Shown: in pieces, positions 56,622-64,000 of the stretch
Numbering within the stretch: the first letter of the stretch is position 1
Layout: the number at the start of each line of letters is the position of its first letter
Assembly: GCA_903926465.1 (NCBI GenBank)
Contig: CAIYJE010000188.1
Location: forward strand, 32,257-96,256
Source of the DNA: an uncultured Planctomycetales bacterium
GTDB taxonomy: Bacteria > Planctomycetota > Planctomycetia > Isosphaerales > Isosphaeraceae
DNA: 64,000 nucleotides
Reading direction: 5' to 3'
The notes under the pieces: generated by a model
Told to the model about the DNA's origin: nothing
What the model saw: the letters and a program-made list of their open reading frames with translations, nothing else
Database searches by the model: none
Position numbers and translations under genes: made by a program

Positions 56622-57086
56622 TCAGCAAGAGCAGCAGATCGGCATGTTGTTCATCATCATGCAGCAGGTGCAGCCAGCCTTCATCATCGACTCGCAACAA
56701 TCGCAGCAGGCCTGAATCATGGCCGCACATTCCTGGTCGCCGCTGGTACACATCATGCAGCAGCCGTCTTTGGTCATCTCAACCTTGCAGTGCCCCATCA
56801 TCATGTTGCAACAGCATACCATCATGCCGTTCATCATCATGGCGCAGCTCATCATGCCGCCAGCCATCATGGCGCACAAATTCTGAAGCATGCCGGCCGA
56901 AACCTTGTCCTCACACACGCACATGACCTTCATCCCACCCGCGCACTTCTCAAAGGTCATTGTGCACTTGGGGACCATCATCGGATTGGCCGGTGCCGCC
57001 ATGCCTGGCTTCTGGCCAGCCATCGGACCCATCCCCATCGCCGGCATCCCCATCATTCCCCGCTCCATCATCATCATGCTGGCCAT
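56622..57086 (-). CDS. Met/Cys-rich small protein, probable metal binder
   Basis: A 154-residue protein of extreme composition: by my count 40 Met and 24 Cys, together over 40 percent. The N-terminal third is Met/Gly/Pro-rich (MASMMMMERGMMGMPAMGMGPMAG), the rest has Cys pairs and triplets (VCCCNMMMGHC, GCCMMC, CCDCCESMM, CTCCMMM, ICCSC) with few charges and no signal peptide. Thiol- and thioether-rich sequences like this suit Cu(I), but also Ag or other soft metals. Neighbours (pit, unknown) do not help. I know no named family; real coding is supported by even Cys/Met use in one frame and the hairpin after it. Confidence 0.7.
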   Translation of the reverse strand: MASMMMMERGMMGMPAMGMGPMAGQKPGMAAPANPMMVPKCTMTFEKCAGGMKVMCVCEDKVSAGMLQNLCAMMAGGMMSCAMMMNGMMVCCCNMMMGHCKVEMTKDGCCMMCTSGDQECAAMIQACCDCCESMMKAGCTCCMMMNNMPICCSC

Positions 57087-57444
57087 TGCTTAGCTCCTGG
57101 GTCTTCGGAATTCTTGCTTCTGAAAAGTGATTGGCCATCAAGGTATCAGCTCGATGCCGCATGACCCGATTTTCTATTTTTTCAGTCAGAACGCAAGAAC
57201 AATCCATCAAAAATATCAACATTCATTGATCACATAGTTGATCAAGATGATCAAATCGGTATTCCCGACCGGACTAGTCAAGATTGCCGCTTGAATTCCC
57301 AGACCAAGGCCGCCACCAAGCCCTAATGGCCTTACGCACATGGGACTTAAAAATTCTTTGCGAAATCCTCTCGACTCAAGTTCATAATTCCGATAGATTT
57401 GGTAGACATTGAGCCACAAGTCCTCTGCTACGGGAGAGCCAGCA
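57087..57444. other. AT-richer intergenic stretch
   Basis: About 360 bases, visibly lower in G+C than the flanks, between the divergent Met/Cys-rich and 75-residue genes. It likely holds both promoters; a tattgattg-type AT tract is seen but no confident -35/-10 pair. Confidence 0.4.
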
Positions 57445-57672
57445 ATGGGTGCGATTCGGGCCTTCGGTGAAGATGGTGTTGAAGTTTCTCGGTTTGCTCA
57501 CCCCCACCAACCGGTCCGTTCGTCGCTGGCTTTCTGCACCTTGGTCACGCCCTGCATGGGGCAAGACGCCTCGTGGATGATGGCCGACCTCTACCGGATA
57601 GCCTACGAACAGGCTCAGGCTCAGGTTCGACCCACAGCCTATGAACTGGCGAACTGGGTCAGCGTCAACTGA
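57445..57672 (+). CDS. Small hypothetical protein
   Basis: A 75-residue protein (MGAIRAFGEDGVEVSRF..., ending YELANWVSVN). ATG 57445 follows CGGGAG at 9-base spacing; an in-frame TTG at 57409 is less likely. The C-terminal half (ASWMMADLYRIAYEQAQAQVRPTAYEL) looks helical and recalls other short planctomycete proteins, but I name no family. Confidence 0.55.
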   Translation: MGAIRAFGEDGVEVSRFAHPHQPVRSSLAFCTLVTPCMGQDASWMMADLYRIAYEQAQAQVRPTAYELANWVSVN

Positions 57673-57824
57673 CCAGGTGATCCGTTACGGATCTGGGCCA
57701 CTCTGACCGGCCTCGTGCGTGGGCCTGTTGCCCAGATCAGCATCGCTCTCAAGCTTCAGTCCATGGAAATCTCGCCTGGAAGCAATCTGGGCCTGTTCCT
57801 TCACCAAGGGGAGATTCTCTGCCG

Positions 57825-58235
57825 ATGCGGATCTCCGCCAAGTCGGAATATGCCTGCCTCGCGTTGATTGAACTGGCGCGATCCGAGGTCCCTGGAACGC
57901 CGCGTCGGGTCAAAGAAATTGCCCAGGCGCAAGAGATTCCTGAGCGCTACCTGGTGCAGATCCTACTCCAACTCAAGTCGGCCGGGCTGGTGCATAGTGC
58001 CCGGGGCTCTGATGGTGGCTATCAGCTTGCTCGACCGGCCGACGCGATTGCCGTGGCCGATGTCATTTCCGCTATCGAGGGACTTGGAGATCCCCCACGC
58101 AAAGGGGGATCTCAGGAATCCAGGCGGCTGGCCGCCCTGTTTCAAGAAGCCCGACTAGCCCACTACCAGATTCTGGCAACATCAAGTATCGCCCAGCTTG
58201 CCAAGCCAGAAACCTCGCCAGACTGGGTGCTCTGA
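57825..58235 (+). CDS. Rrf2-family transcriptional regulator
   Basis: A 136-residue winged-helix regulator. MRISAKSEYACLALIELAR, RVKEIAQAQEIPERYLVQILLQLKSAGLVHSARGSDGGYQLAR is the Rrf2 DNA-binding core. The three Cys that bind a [2Fe-2S] cluster in IscR are absent, so it senses something else or is constitutive. It is convergent with msrA, so it may regulate redox genes, but this is not shown. ATG 57825. Confidence 0.9.
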   Translation: MRISAKSEYACLALIELARSEVPGTPRRVKEIAQAQEIPERYLVQILLQLKSAGLVHSARGSDGGYQLARPADAIAVADVISAIEGLGDPPRKGGSQESRRLAALFQEARLAHYQILATSSIAQLAKPETSPDWVL

Positions 58236-58284
58236 ACCGCCACCTCCGGCAGCCACGGTACCCGTGGTGGGCAGGCATCAATGT

Positions 58285-58311
58285 CTCCCCGGCTTCAAAC
58301 ATCCGGGGGAG
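58285..58311. terminator. Hairpin between regulator and msrA
   Basis: ctccccgg (58285-58292) pairs with ccgggggag (58303-58311) with one extra G. No T tract. Sits between convergent genes. Confidence 0.4.
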
Positions 58312-58327
58312 GCGTAGCGCTGCGCTT

Positions 58328-59071
58328 TCAGGGCTTGGCCGGAGCCTTGGAGTCTGCGGCCGCGGGAAACTCCACATGCTTGAGCTTTTCAAGCTTGGCG
58401 GGAATCATCGCCTGGCAATACGGGGCATTGGGGTGCTTGCGGTAGTAATCCTGGTGATAAGCCTCGGCCGGAAAGAACTTGTCGAGCGGGGCCACCTGCG
58501 TGACCACAGGGGCGCCGAAAACCTGATTGGCATTGAGCCGTTCGATGAACTGGGTGGCCAGCTTCGCCTGCGTTTGGTCATGAGCCAGGATGATGGAGCG
58601 GTACTGGGTGCCTCGGTCGGGTCCCTGGCGATTAAGCGTGGTGGGGTCATGGCAGGTGAAAAACACCTCGAGGAGTTTCTCATAGGTCACGGCCTTGGGG
58701 TCGTACTCCACTTGCAGAACCTCGGCGTAGCCGGTTTCGCCTGAACACACCAGTTCATAGGTGGGAATCGGGAAGTTCTCACGATCACCGGCCGCATAGC
58801 CTGAAACCGCGGCCTTGACCCCTGGCACCCGTTCAAACACGGCCTCCACGCACCAGAAACAGCCGCCTCCAAAAGTGGCTTTTTCGGTCTTCGCGGTTGC
58901 GGAGACCCCATTGAAATCATCCACGGCGACCTCCGCTGGTTGTTTTTGAGAATTGGCTGCCCGCGCAGAGCGTTGGGTACCGCCTGGCTTGGAAGTTTGC
59001 GCCGGGGCAGTGGTGGCCATGGCCAGAAGCCCAAGAACGGTTGATGCGGCCAGCCATTGAGAAACCTTCAT
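58328..59071 (-). CDS. msrA: Exported peptide methionine-S-sulfoxide reductase MsrA
   Basis: A 247-residue exported MsrA. Signal peptide MKVSQWLAASTVLGLLAMATTAPAQ, then a ~30-residue polar linker, then the catalytic domain: ATFGGGCFWCVEAVFERVPGV with the Cys nucleophile, GYAEVLQVEYDPK, FFTCHDPTTLNRQGPDRGTQYRS and the AYHQDYYRKHPNAPYC end with the resolving Cys. Repairs methionine sulfoxide on envelope proteins. ATG 59071 chosen. Confidence 0.92.
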   Translation of the reverse strand: MKVSQWLAASTVLGLLAMATTAPAQTSKPGGTQRSARAANSQKQPAEVAVDDFNGVSATAKTEKATFGGGCFWCVEAVFERVPGVKAAVSGYAAGDRENFPIPTYELVCSGETGYAEVLQVEYDPKAVTYEKLLEVFFTCHDPTTLNRQGPDRGTQYRSIILAHDQTQAKLATQFIERLNANQVFGAPVVTQVAPLDKFFPAEAYHQDYYRKHPNAPYCQAMIPAKLEKLKHVEFPAAADSKAPAKP

Positions 59072-59272
59072 GGCAATACTCCAGGCATACCTTTTGCAAT
59101 TCACAATCATTCCATTGTGGACCGAAGATCCTCATTCGTTAAGCCCCTGGTCTGGCCGGCGGTTGCCACGCCCGAGGTTTCTTCCGACGCTTGCGGGAAT
59201 CGGTTAGCATGAGAACGACCCCAATTTCGGAAAAAACCGCCCCTCTCCCCCGTGACTCGAGAGTGAATTGCG

Positions 59273-60166
59273 ATGAGCCAGGTTCTTGATCTTTCTAGCC
59301 GTCACCAGCCGGTTAGCTCCTTGTTGGCACGCCCGATCACGGCCGACGATTGGGACCGCTACCGCCTGAGCGACGAGCAGGTGGCCTTCTACCACGAGCA
59401 CGGCTACCTGGCGGGGGTTCGGGTTTTGGATCAGACCCAGGTCGAGGCGCTTCGCGCTGAACTGACCGAGTGGTTTCAGCCCCACCACCCGGGTCAGGAA
59501 CTCTGGTATGAGTACCACACCAATGAATCGGCCGACCCCCAAACTGTGCTGTTTCACGCCCTGGGGGCCTGGCGGATCAAGCCTGGGTTCCATGACATCC
59601 TGTGGAATCCCGCCTTCACGGTACCGGCCAGCCAGTTGCTGGGCGGCGCGGTTCGATTTTGGCATGACCAGCTCTTCTGCAAGCCCAGCAAGCACGGCGG
59701 CGTGGTGGCCTGGCACCAGGACTTCAGCTACTGGACCCGCACCCAGCCCATGCAGCACCTGACCTGCTGGACCGGCCTGGACGACAGCACCCGCGAAAAC
59801 GGCTGTCTTCAGTACGTGCCGGGCAGCCATCGCTGGGACTTGCTGCCGATCACCGGACTGGCAGGAGACATGGACGCGATTCGCGGCGTGCTCAACCCCC
59901 AGCAATGGGAAGACTTTCAGAAGCCGGTGGCCATTGAACTCAAGGCCGGGGAATGCTCGTTCCACCACCCGCTTCTGGTGCACGGCTCGTACGCCAATTT
60001 TACCGACCGACCTCGCCGCGCCGTGGTCCTGAACACATTCAAAGATGGAACCCGTTCGGATAGCGATGAGGTTGTGCTGAAGGGGGTTCCGCCCATTCCC
60101 AAGGGGCAGGCCATGAGCGGGCAATTCTTCCCGCTGCTGTTCGACCCGGCCAACCCCCAAATTTAA
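59273..60166 (+). CDS. Phytanoyl-CoA dioxygenase (PhyH) family protein
   Basis: A 297-residue Fe(II)/2-oxoglutarate oxygenase. The metal triad is visible: His147 and Asp149 in [12 protein letters not shown], and the distal His near 236 in [26 protein letters not shown] with the 2-oxoglutarate-binding Arg shortly after. [24 protein letters not shown] lies between. The N-terminal ~40 residues include [19 protein letters not shown], typical of this family. Substrate unknown. A perfect hairpin follows. Confidence 0.88.
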   Translation: MSQVLDLSSRHQPVSSLLARPITADDWDRYRLSDEQVAFYHEHGYLAGVRVLDQTQVEALRAELTEWFQPHHPGQELWYEYHTNESADPQTVLFHALGAWRIKPGFHDILWNPAFTVPASQLLGGAVRFWHDQLFCKPSKHGGVVAWHQDFSYWTRTQPMQHLTCWTGLDDSTRENGCLQYVPGSHRWDLLPITGLAGDMDAIRGVLNPQQWEDFQKPVAIELKAGECSFHHPLLVHGSYANFTDRPRRAVVLNTFKDGTRSDSDEVVLKGVPPIPKGQAMSGQFFPLLFDPANPQI

Positions 60167-60195
60167 CCCTGCACCAGCCGGCTGCCGGTCCAAAG

Positions 60196-60231
60196 CGAAA
60201 CGCCCCGGAAATCCATTCCCGGGGCGTTTCG
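60196..60231. terminator. Perfect hairpin between convergent genes
   Basis: cgaaacgccccgg pairs with ccggggcgtttcg (13 bp), loop of about 10 bases. Between the PhyH-like and CAP-domain genes. A short gtttcg follows; probably terminates both ways. Confidence 0.6.
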
Positions 60232-60303
60232 TGCGGGTAAGTTCATCATGAGGGAAGCTTGGGGGGGCCGTTCAAGGCCCGATTCGCGGCCTGCGCCAGT
60301 TGG

Positions 60304-60945
60304 TCACTGAGCGTTCATGGTCCAGTAAGGGCCGGGGCCGTAGGCAATTCCAACCCGGGTGATTGAGGGGTTGAACAGGTTGGCTCGGTGCCCTGGAGAG
60401 TTGATCCAACCCTGGATCACACTGGCCACATTGCCGTAGTTCCAGGCACAGTTCTGAACGCAGTTGGGGTTGATGTGATGACCGAGCCCTCGATTAGCCT
60501 GGGCGGCGTTGTTCTGGCTGGCCCAGGCCGACAGGTTGCCATCCACCGCAAGGGGTGACAAACCCATCGAAGCCCGGTACTGATTCAGCAGCGCGGCAAA
60601 TCCATAGAGATCGCCGGCGGGAGCCGCCACCGTCATCGGTTCCGCGGCCGGCTCGGGAGCAACCGCCGCAGGGGCCGCTTCTACGGGCATGGGTGCCGTC
60701 TCATAAGCCGCCAGGCGATACTGAGACGCGGCCTGGCCAGGAGCGGGGGCCGCCACCGGGTACCCCTGGTTCACCCGTGAATAAGCCACCTGATACTGGC
60801 CAGCGTCGGCCACTCGGTACGTGGGCCGGGCAGCCCGGTTTCCCATCCTGAACATGGATCGACGTGTTCCGTCGCCCGCCTGTACCGAACCATGAGCCTG
60901 GATGACGATCAGGGCGGCCAGAATGGTCAGAGTCTTGCGAGTCAT
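60304..60945 (-). CDS. Secreted CAP-domain (SCP/PR-1-like) protein
   Basis: A 213-residue exported protein. MTRKTLTILAALIVIQAHGSVQAG is the signal peptide. A Pro/Ala/Glu-rich linker (about residues 60-110) leads to a CAP domain: LLNQYRASMGLSPLAVDGNLSAWASQNNAAQANR, GHHINPNCVQNCAWNYGNVASVIQGWINSPGHRANLFNPSITRVGIAYG. ATG 60945 has GGAG upstream; the frame is open to 61377 but unsupported. Two Cys in the CAP core. Bacterial CAP proteins bind lipids or act in the envelope; function unknown here. Confidence 0.85.
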   Translation of the reverse strand: MTRKTLTILAALIVIQAHGSVQAGDGTRRSMFRMGNRAARPTYRVADAGQYQVAYSRVNQGYPVAAPAPGQAASQYRLAAYETAPMPVEAAPAAVAPEPAAEPMTVAAPAGDLYGFAALLNQYRASMGLSPLAVDGNLSAWASQNNAAQANRGLGHHINPNCVQNCAWNYGNVASVIQGWINSPGHRANLFNPSITRVGIAYGPGPYWTMNAQ

Positions 60946-61758
60946 GGTGAGTTCTCCGCGTCTTGCGGTGGATAAATCAGGCATCAAACCGATCGCGGTC
61001 CGCCAGAACGTACCGGGGACGCAGCCGCGCTGAGCATCAGCCAGCGGAGCGATCGGGGGGAAACTCTCAAGGTTGTCAGGAACGTAAAGCTGGGCGAATT
61101 CGCCAGTTCGTTCACTTGTCAGGATCAGCCACTCAACGGGGTTTAGAGAGAAAGCAACATCTGGGCCAAATGGGCATTTTGGAAAAATATTTATTCCTGA
61201 GGCCGGTTTGCGGTTCCGGTTAAAACGGTCAGCAAAAATAGGGGATTTACTGGCCGCAAATCTGCCATTTATAGACAGGTCAAACTTACAAAGCCACGCC
61301 AGCAAAATGTAAAACTGAGAATTCTGGGTAATCAAGAGAACATTCAAGACGTTTACGCATTGAGAGCCCTCTACCACCCTCCGCTTGAAAACCTGTAACA
61401 GCCGGGTGAAGATTCCTGCAACGCCAGACGGGGGAGGCCAAAAGTGGGTGCCCCAAAGCCTACCGGCCCGAACTCACTCGGGAAAAGCCAACACCGGCCT
61501 GGCGGGCCGATTATAACGGTTAGGCCAAGATTGGGACTCCCCGCGCATGAATCCATGCGATAAGCTGCATCCCTGATGTTCCGGCCGGGCCTGCAAGGGC
61601 AGGGGGGTCGGGTGACAGGGAGGCAACCTCACACGCGGGTTTTGCAGCCGAAGTGATCAGGTGGCGACGGGCTCCAGACGCTGGAAACTTCCGATCCGCC
61701 TGATTGCAGACCGTGCCCCAGACGCAACTCCAAAAACCGCAGGCGACGGATATTGACC
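60946..61758. other. Long divergent intergenic region
   Basis: About 810 bases between the CAP gene and the phosphodiesterase gene. The part near 61150-61340 is AT-richer and holds a ttggaaaaatatttattcc tract that could include the CAP promoter. No gene accepted. Confidence 0.4.
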
Positions 61759-63228
61759 ATGAAAACGCTCGTGCTGGGTCTTGATTGCGCGGCTCCGGAA
61801 CTGTTGCTGGGCTATGAACACCTCACCAACATTCGGCGGCTGATGGAGGCGGGCTGTTACGGCCGCCTGGAAAGCGTGATTCCCCCGATCACGGTGCCGG
61901 CCTGGATGTGCATGAGCACCAGCCAAGATCCGGGCTCGCTGGGTGTCTACGGCTTCAGGAACCGGGCCGACCACTCTTATGACAAGCTCTCGATTGTCAC
62001 GGCCCGCTCTATCCAGACACCGGCCATTTGGGACTATCTGGCCACCGAAGGCAAACGCTCCATCTGTATTGGCGTTCCACCTGGCTGGCCCCCGCGCAAG
62101 GTGAATGGACTCTGGGTGGGCTGCTTCCTGACCCCCGATACCAGCAAAGATGTGTTCACCCACCCGCCCGAGCTTGGGGCCAAGCTCAACGCCCTGCTGG
62201 GTGAGCCGTACCCGGTGGATGCCAAGGGGTTCCGCACCGACGACAAGGCCTGGCTTCGTGACCAGATCTTTGCCCTGAGCCGGACCCAGTTCCAGGTGGT
62301 CCGGCACCTGATGCAGAACGAGCCCTGGGATTATTTTCAGTTCGTCGATATCGGCCTCGACCGCGTGCACCACGGCTTCTGGAAGTACCATGACCCGAAC
62401 CACGTGGACCACGAGCCCAACAGCCCGTTCCAGCACGTGATTCGCGACTATTACACCCAGCTCGACGCCGAGATTGGCCGGGTGCTGGAGCTGGTGGACC
62501 TGAACGACACCACGGTGTTGCTGGTCTCCGACCATGGGGCTCGCTCACTGGACGGCGGCTTTTGCGTGAATGAGTGGCTGATCCAGCAGGGAGATCTGGT
62601 CCTGCATGAATACCCGGATACGGTCACCCCGTTCGCCAAACTGGCGGTGGACTGGTCGCGCACGCGTGCTTGGAGCGAAGGCGGATACTACGCCCGAGTC
62701 TTCCTGAACAGGAAGGGGCGAGAGCCTCAGGGCGTGATTGAGCCTGCCGACTACGAAACCTATCGTGACGACCTCAAGGCCCGGCTCGAAGCCACCTACG
62801 GGCCCACCGGCCAGCCGCTCGGTACCTTGGTCGTCCGGCCTGAAGACGTGTACCACCAGATCAAGAACGTGGCACCAGACCTGATCGTTCACTTTGGTGC
62901 ACTGGCCTGGCGCTCCATTGGCGGCGTGGGCTACCGCGAGCTGCACATCCGGGAAAACGATACCGGACCCGACGACTGCAACCACGCCCAGTTTGGTGCA
63001 TTCGTGCTGGCCTCGCCCGAAAACCAGGTCCGGGGGAACGTGGAAGGGGCCCACCTGCTAGACATTGCCCCGACCCTGCTCGACCTGGGCGGCTCCAATA
63101 TTCCCTCCGCCATGCAAGGCAAGCCGCTCCGGCTCAAACTCGCCAGCCAGACCGCCGATGGCGTGGACTTCAACGCCGAAGGGCTACGCCGTACCAAGCT
63201 GAGTGGAGACGTTTCCGGCCTGGCGTAA
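61759..63228 (+). CDS. Alkaline-phosphatase-superfamily phosphodiesterase
   Basis: A 489-residue protein of the type I phosphodiesterase/nucleotide pyrophosphatase group. The metal-binding start is KTLVLGLDCAAPELL, the probable Thr nucleophile lies in PPITVPAWMCMSTSQDPGSLGVYGF, and VLLVSDHGARSLDGGFCVNEWL gives the second metal site; HAQFGAFVLASP and LDIAPTLLDLGG follow. Enzymes of this type hydrolyse phosphodiester or phosphonate substrates, but no export signal is present. ATG 61759 chosen (a TTG lies two codons upstream). Confidence 0.87.
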   Translation: MKTLVLGLDCAAPELLLGYEHLTNIRRLMEAGCYGRLESVIPPITVPAWMCMSTSQDPGSLGVYGFRNRADHSYDKLSIVTARSIQTPAIWDYLATEGKRSICIGVPPGWPPRKVNGLWVGCFLTPDTSKDVFTHPPELGAKLNALLGEPYPVDAKGFRTDDKAWLRDQIFALSRTQFQVVRHLMQNEPWDYFQFVDIGLDRVHHGFWKYHDPNHVDHEPNSPFQHVIRDYYTQLDAEIGRVLELVDLNDTTVLLVSDHGARSLDGGFCVNEWLIQQGDLVLHEYPDTVTPFAKLAVDWSRTRAWSEGGYYARVFLNRKGREPQGVIEPADYETYRDDLKARLEATYGPTGQPLGTLVVRPEDVYHQIKNVAPDLIVHFGALAWRSIGGVGYRELHIRENDTGPDDCNHAQFGAFVLASPENQVRGNVEGAHLLDIAPTLLDLGGSNIPSAMQGKPLRLKLASQTADGVDFNAEGLRRTKLSGDVSGLA

Positions 63229-63464
63229 GGCAGGTTGTTTCCAACCTTGGTAAGCAGCACCCAAAAATCGCCAAAAGCCGCTGGTTCCTGCGGTGGTAAC
63301 AAGTAGTGCGCCGCTTGTTTTGGCAGGGCCAGGCAATTCCTGGCAAGGTATTGCCCATGCGGTACCCTATAGAAGCAGGCCCTGAGTGAATGCGTATTTG
63401 CCGCTCAATAATGATAGCTCATGCATGCCCGAATGACTCAACCACGTAAAAAGAGACGAAACGG

Positions 63465-63860
63465 ATGGCGCAATATTACGCACACACTGTGGACGGTGGG
63501 CTGGAAAGAGGCCAACTCCTTCGGGTCCACCTTCAAAACGTGGCTGCACTTGCGTCATCCAAGATGAAAGTGGCCATACCAGATGTCCCGGATCTAGCGG
63601 ATATTGCCTGGGTAACCGGCCTGCTTCACGATCTTGGCAAATATCGCGAGGGCTTTGTTCGCCACCTGAGTGGCCAGATTGTTGCAGCGGAACAGCGCTA
63701 TCACAAGCAAGCCGGCGCAGCTTGGGCTGAGGAACTGGATCTGACTCCCGGTGTCTCCGCGATTCTTGGACATCACGGCGGAATGCCCAACCAGTCCGAT
63801 CATGCAGATGCGATTGATTCCGAAAGCGGCCTGAGAGCACTTGCAACCATCAAAACAATT
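63465..63860 (+). pseudogene. cas3: CRISPR-associated Cas3''-like HD nuclease, interrupted by IS
   Basis: The first ~132 codons read as the N-terminus of a Cas3'' HD nuclease: YYAHTVDGGLERGQLLRVHLQNVAALASS, the HD motif VTGLLHDLGKYREGFVRHL, and QRYHKQAGAAWAEELD, then ILGHHGGMPNQSDHADAID. Cas3'' cuts target DNA in type I CRISPR interference. From about 63861 the frame leaves this family, and a minus-strand transposase tail begins. The frame then ends at 63989 in unrelated residues. The gene is therefore truncated in this strain unless the rest lies beyond the insertion. ATG 63465; no CRISPR array is visible within the window. Confidence 0.75.
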
Positions 63861-64000
63861 GGGTGTAACTACCGGTCCCGCTTTATCCGGTTTTCCCAAG
63901 TCTCCCATATAGACGGTCGTTTTCCTGAACGATGTGGTAGCCCCAAAACCTGTCCCACTCCTCGTTCAGGTACGTGGCTCTTAGGTTGAGCATTGCTTGC
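63861..64000 (-). mobile_element. End of an insertion sequence (ISKra4-like)
   Basis: The junction with the cas3''-like gene is near 63861 (gggtgtaactaccggtccc). The element continues past the window edge. Its orientation is set by the transposase tail on the minus strand. The exact end and target-site duplication cannot be confirmed because the other end is outside the window. Confidence 0.6.
63883..63999 (-). CDS. Transposase C-terminus, ISKra4-like (partial)
   Basis: The last 38 codons read on the minus strand give AMLNLRATYLNEEWDRF then WGYHIVQENDRLYGRLGKTG and a TAA at 63885-63883. The RATYLNEEWDRFW pattern recalls ISKra4-family transposase ends, which have an LR..YLN..W..FW-like tail. 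Incomplete at the window edge. Family assignment is from memory. Confidence 0.55.
   Translation of the reverse strand, partial: QAMLNLRATYLNEEWDRFWGYHIVQENDRLYGRLGKTG

Noticed and set aside
59204..60193. 329-codon minus-strand frame opposite the PhyH-like gene
   Set aside because: Antisense to a gene with intact metal-binding motifs; no support of its own.
63229..63464. CRISPR array next to the cas3''-like gene
   Set aside because: No repeated unit of 25-40 bp with regular spacing is present in this stretch or elsewhere in the window.

Overview
This window looks like chromosome from a planctomycete, most likely Gemmataceae-like. That placement is inferred from gene content: a secreted Val/Tyr/Cys-repeat protein and a short secreted family I associate with Gemmataceae, a Kdo/outer-membrane LPS locus with a very large LptC/OstA-like protein, a PIG-L family deacetylase, and a fusA-S10-spc-alpha ribosomal supercluster with long spacers and no visible rpmD, adk or infA. 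G+C is fairly high, with lower-G+C islands at the ribosomal genes and near 9.5-11.5 kb.

Layout. 0-1 kb: two overlapping small envelope genes. 1.8-7.8 kb: kdsD, kdsC, a ~1260-residue LptC/OstA-like protein and a small membrane protein, a Kdo/LPS-transport operon without lptB. 8.1-9.4 kb: a secreted mutarotase-like protein. 9.5-11.9 kb: an accessory-looking module (PIN-like nuclease, an unrecognised partner overlapping it by 4 bp, an unrecognised 92-residue protein) beside arfB; the 3' end of arfB is present twice, as diverged ~160-bp direct repeats flanking the 92-residue gene. 12-17 kb: a small secreted protein, two class I aldolases in tandem, an alkaline phosphatase. 17-19.3 kb: two divergent DUF2294 genes and a small partner. 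19.3-26.6 kb: asparagine synthetase, LarA-like racemase, the secreted repeat protein, DUF1810, DUF2071 and a PIG-L deacetylase.

26.7-52.8 kb is the translation supercluster, almost all on the minus strand: fusA, then rpsJ-rplC-rplD-rplW-rplB-rpsS-rplV-rpsC-rplP-rpmC-rpsQ-rplN-rplX-rplE-rpsN-rpsH-rplF-rplR-rpsE-rplO-secY-map, and separately rpmJ-rpsM-rpsK-rpsD-rpoA-rplQ. Between them lie a HIT protein, a SWIM-motif protein and a thioredoxin-like protein (plus strand), and a YfhO-like / methyltransferase / GT2 envelope-glycosylation operon (minus strand). Several ribosomal spacers hold hairpins; two followed by T-rich tracts (rplR/rpsE and rplO/secY) look like internal terminators or attenuators.

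53-63 kb: an exported aldo/keto reductase, a PiT phosphate transporter, a striking Met/Cys-rich small protein, an Rrf2 regulator, exported MsrA, a phytanoyl-CoA-dioxygenase-like enzyme, a CAP-domain protein and a phosphodiesterase-family enzyme. At the right edge a CRISPR Cas3''-like HD nuclease gene opens but is interrupted by the end of an insertion sequence whose minus-strand transposase tail resembles ISKra4. No CRISPR array, tRNA or rRNA gene was seen. The best candidates for undescribed biology are the PIN module with its duplicated arfB tail and the Met/Cys-rich protein; no complete new system is proven here.
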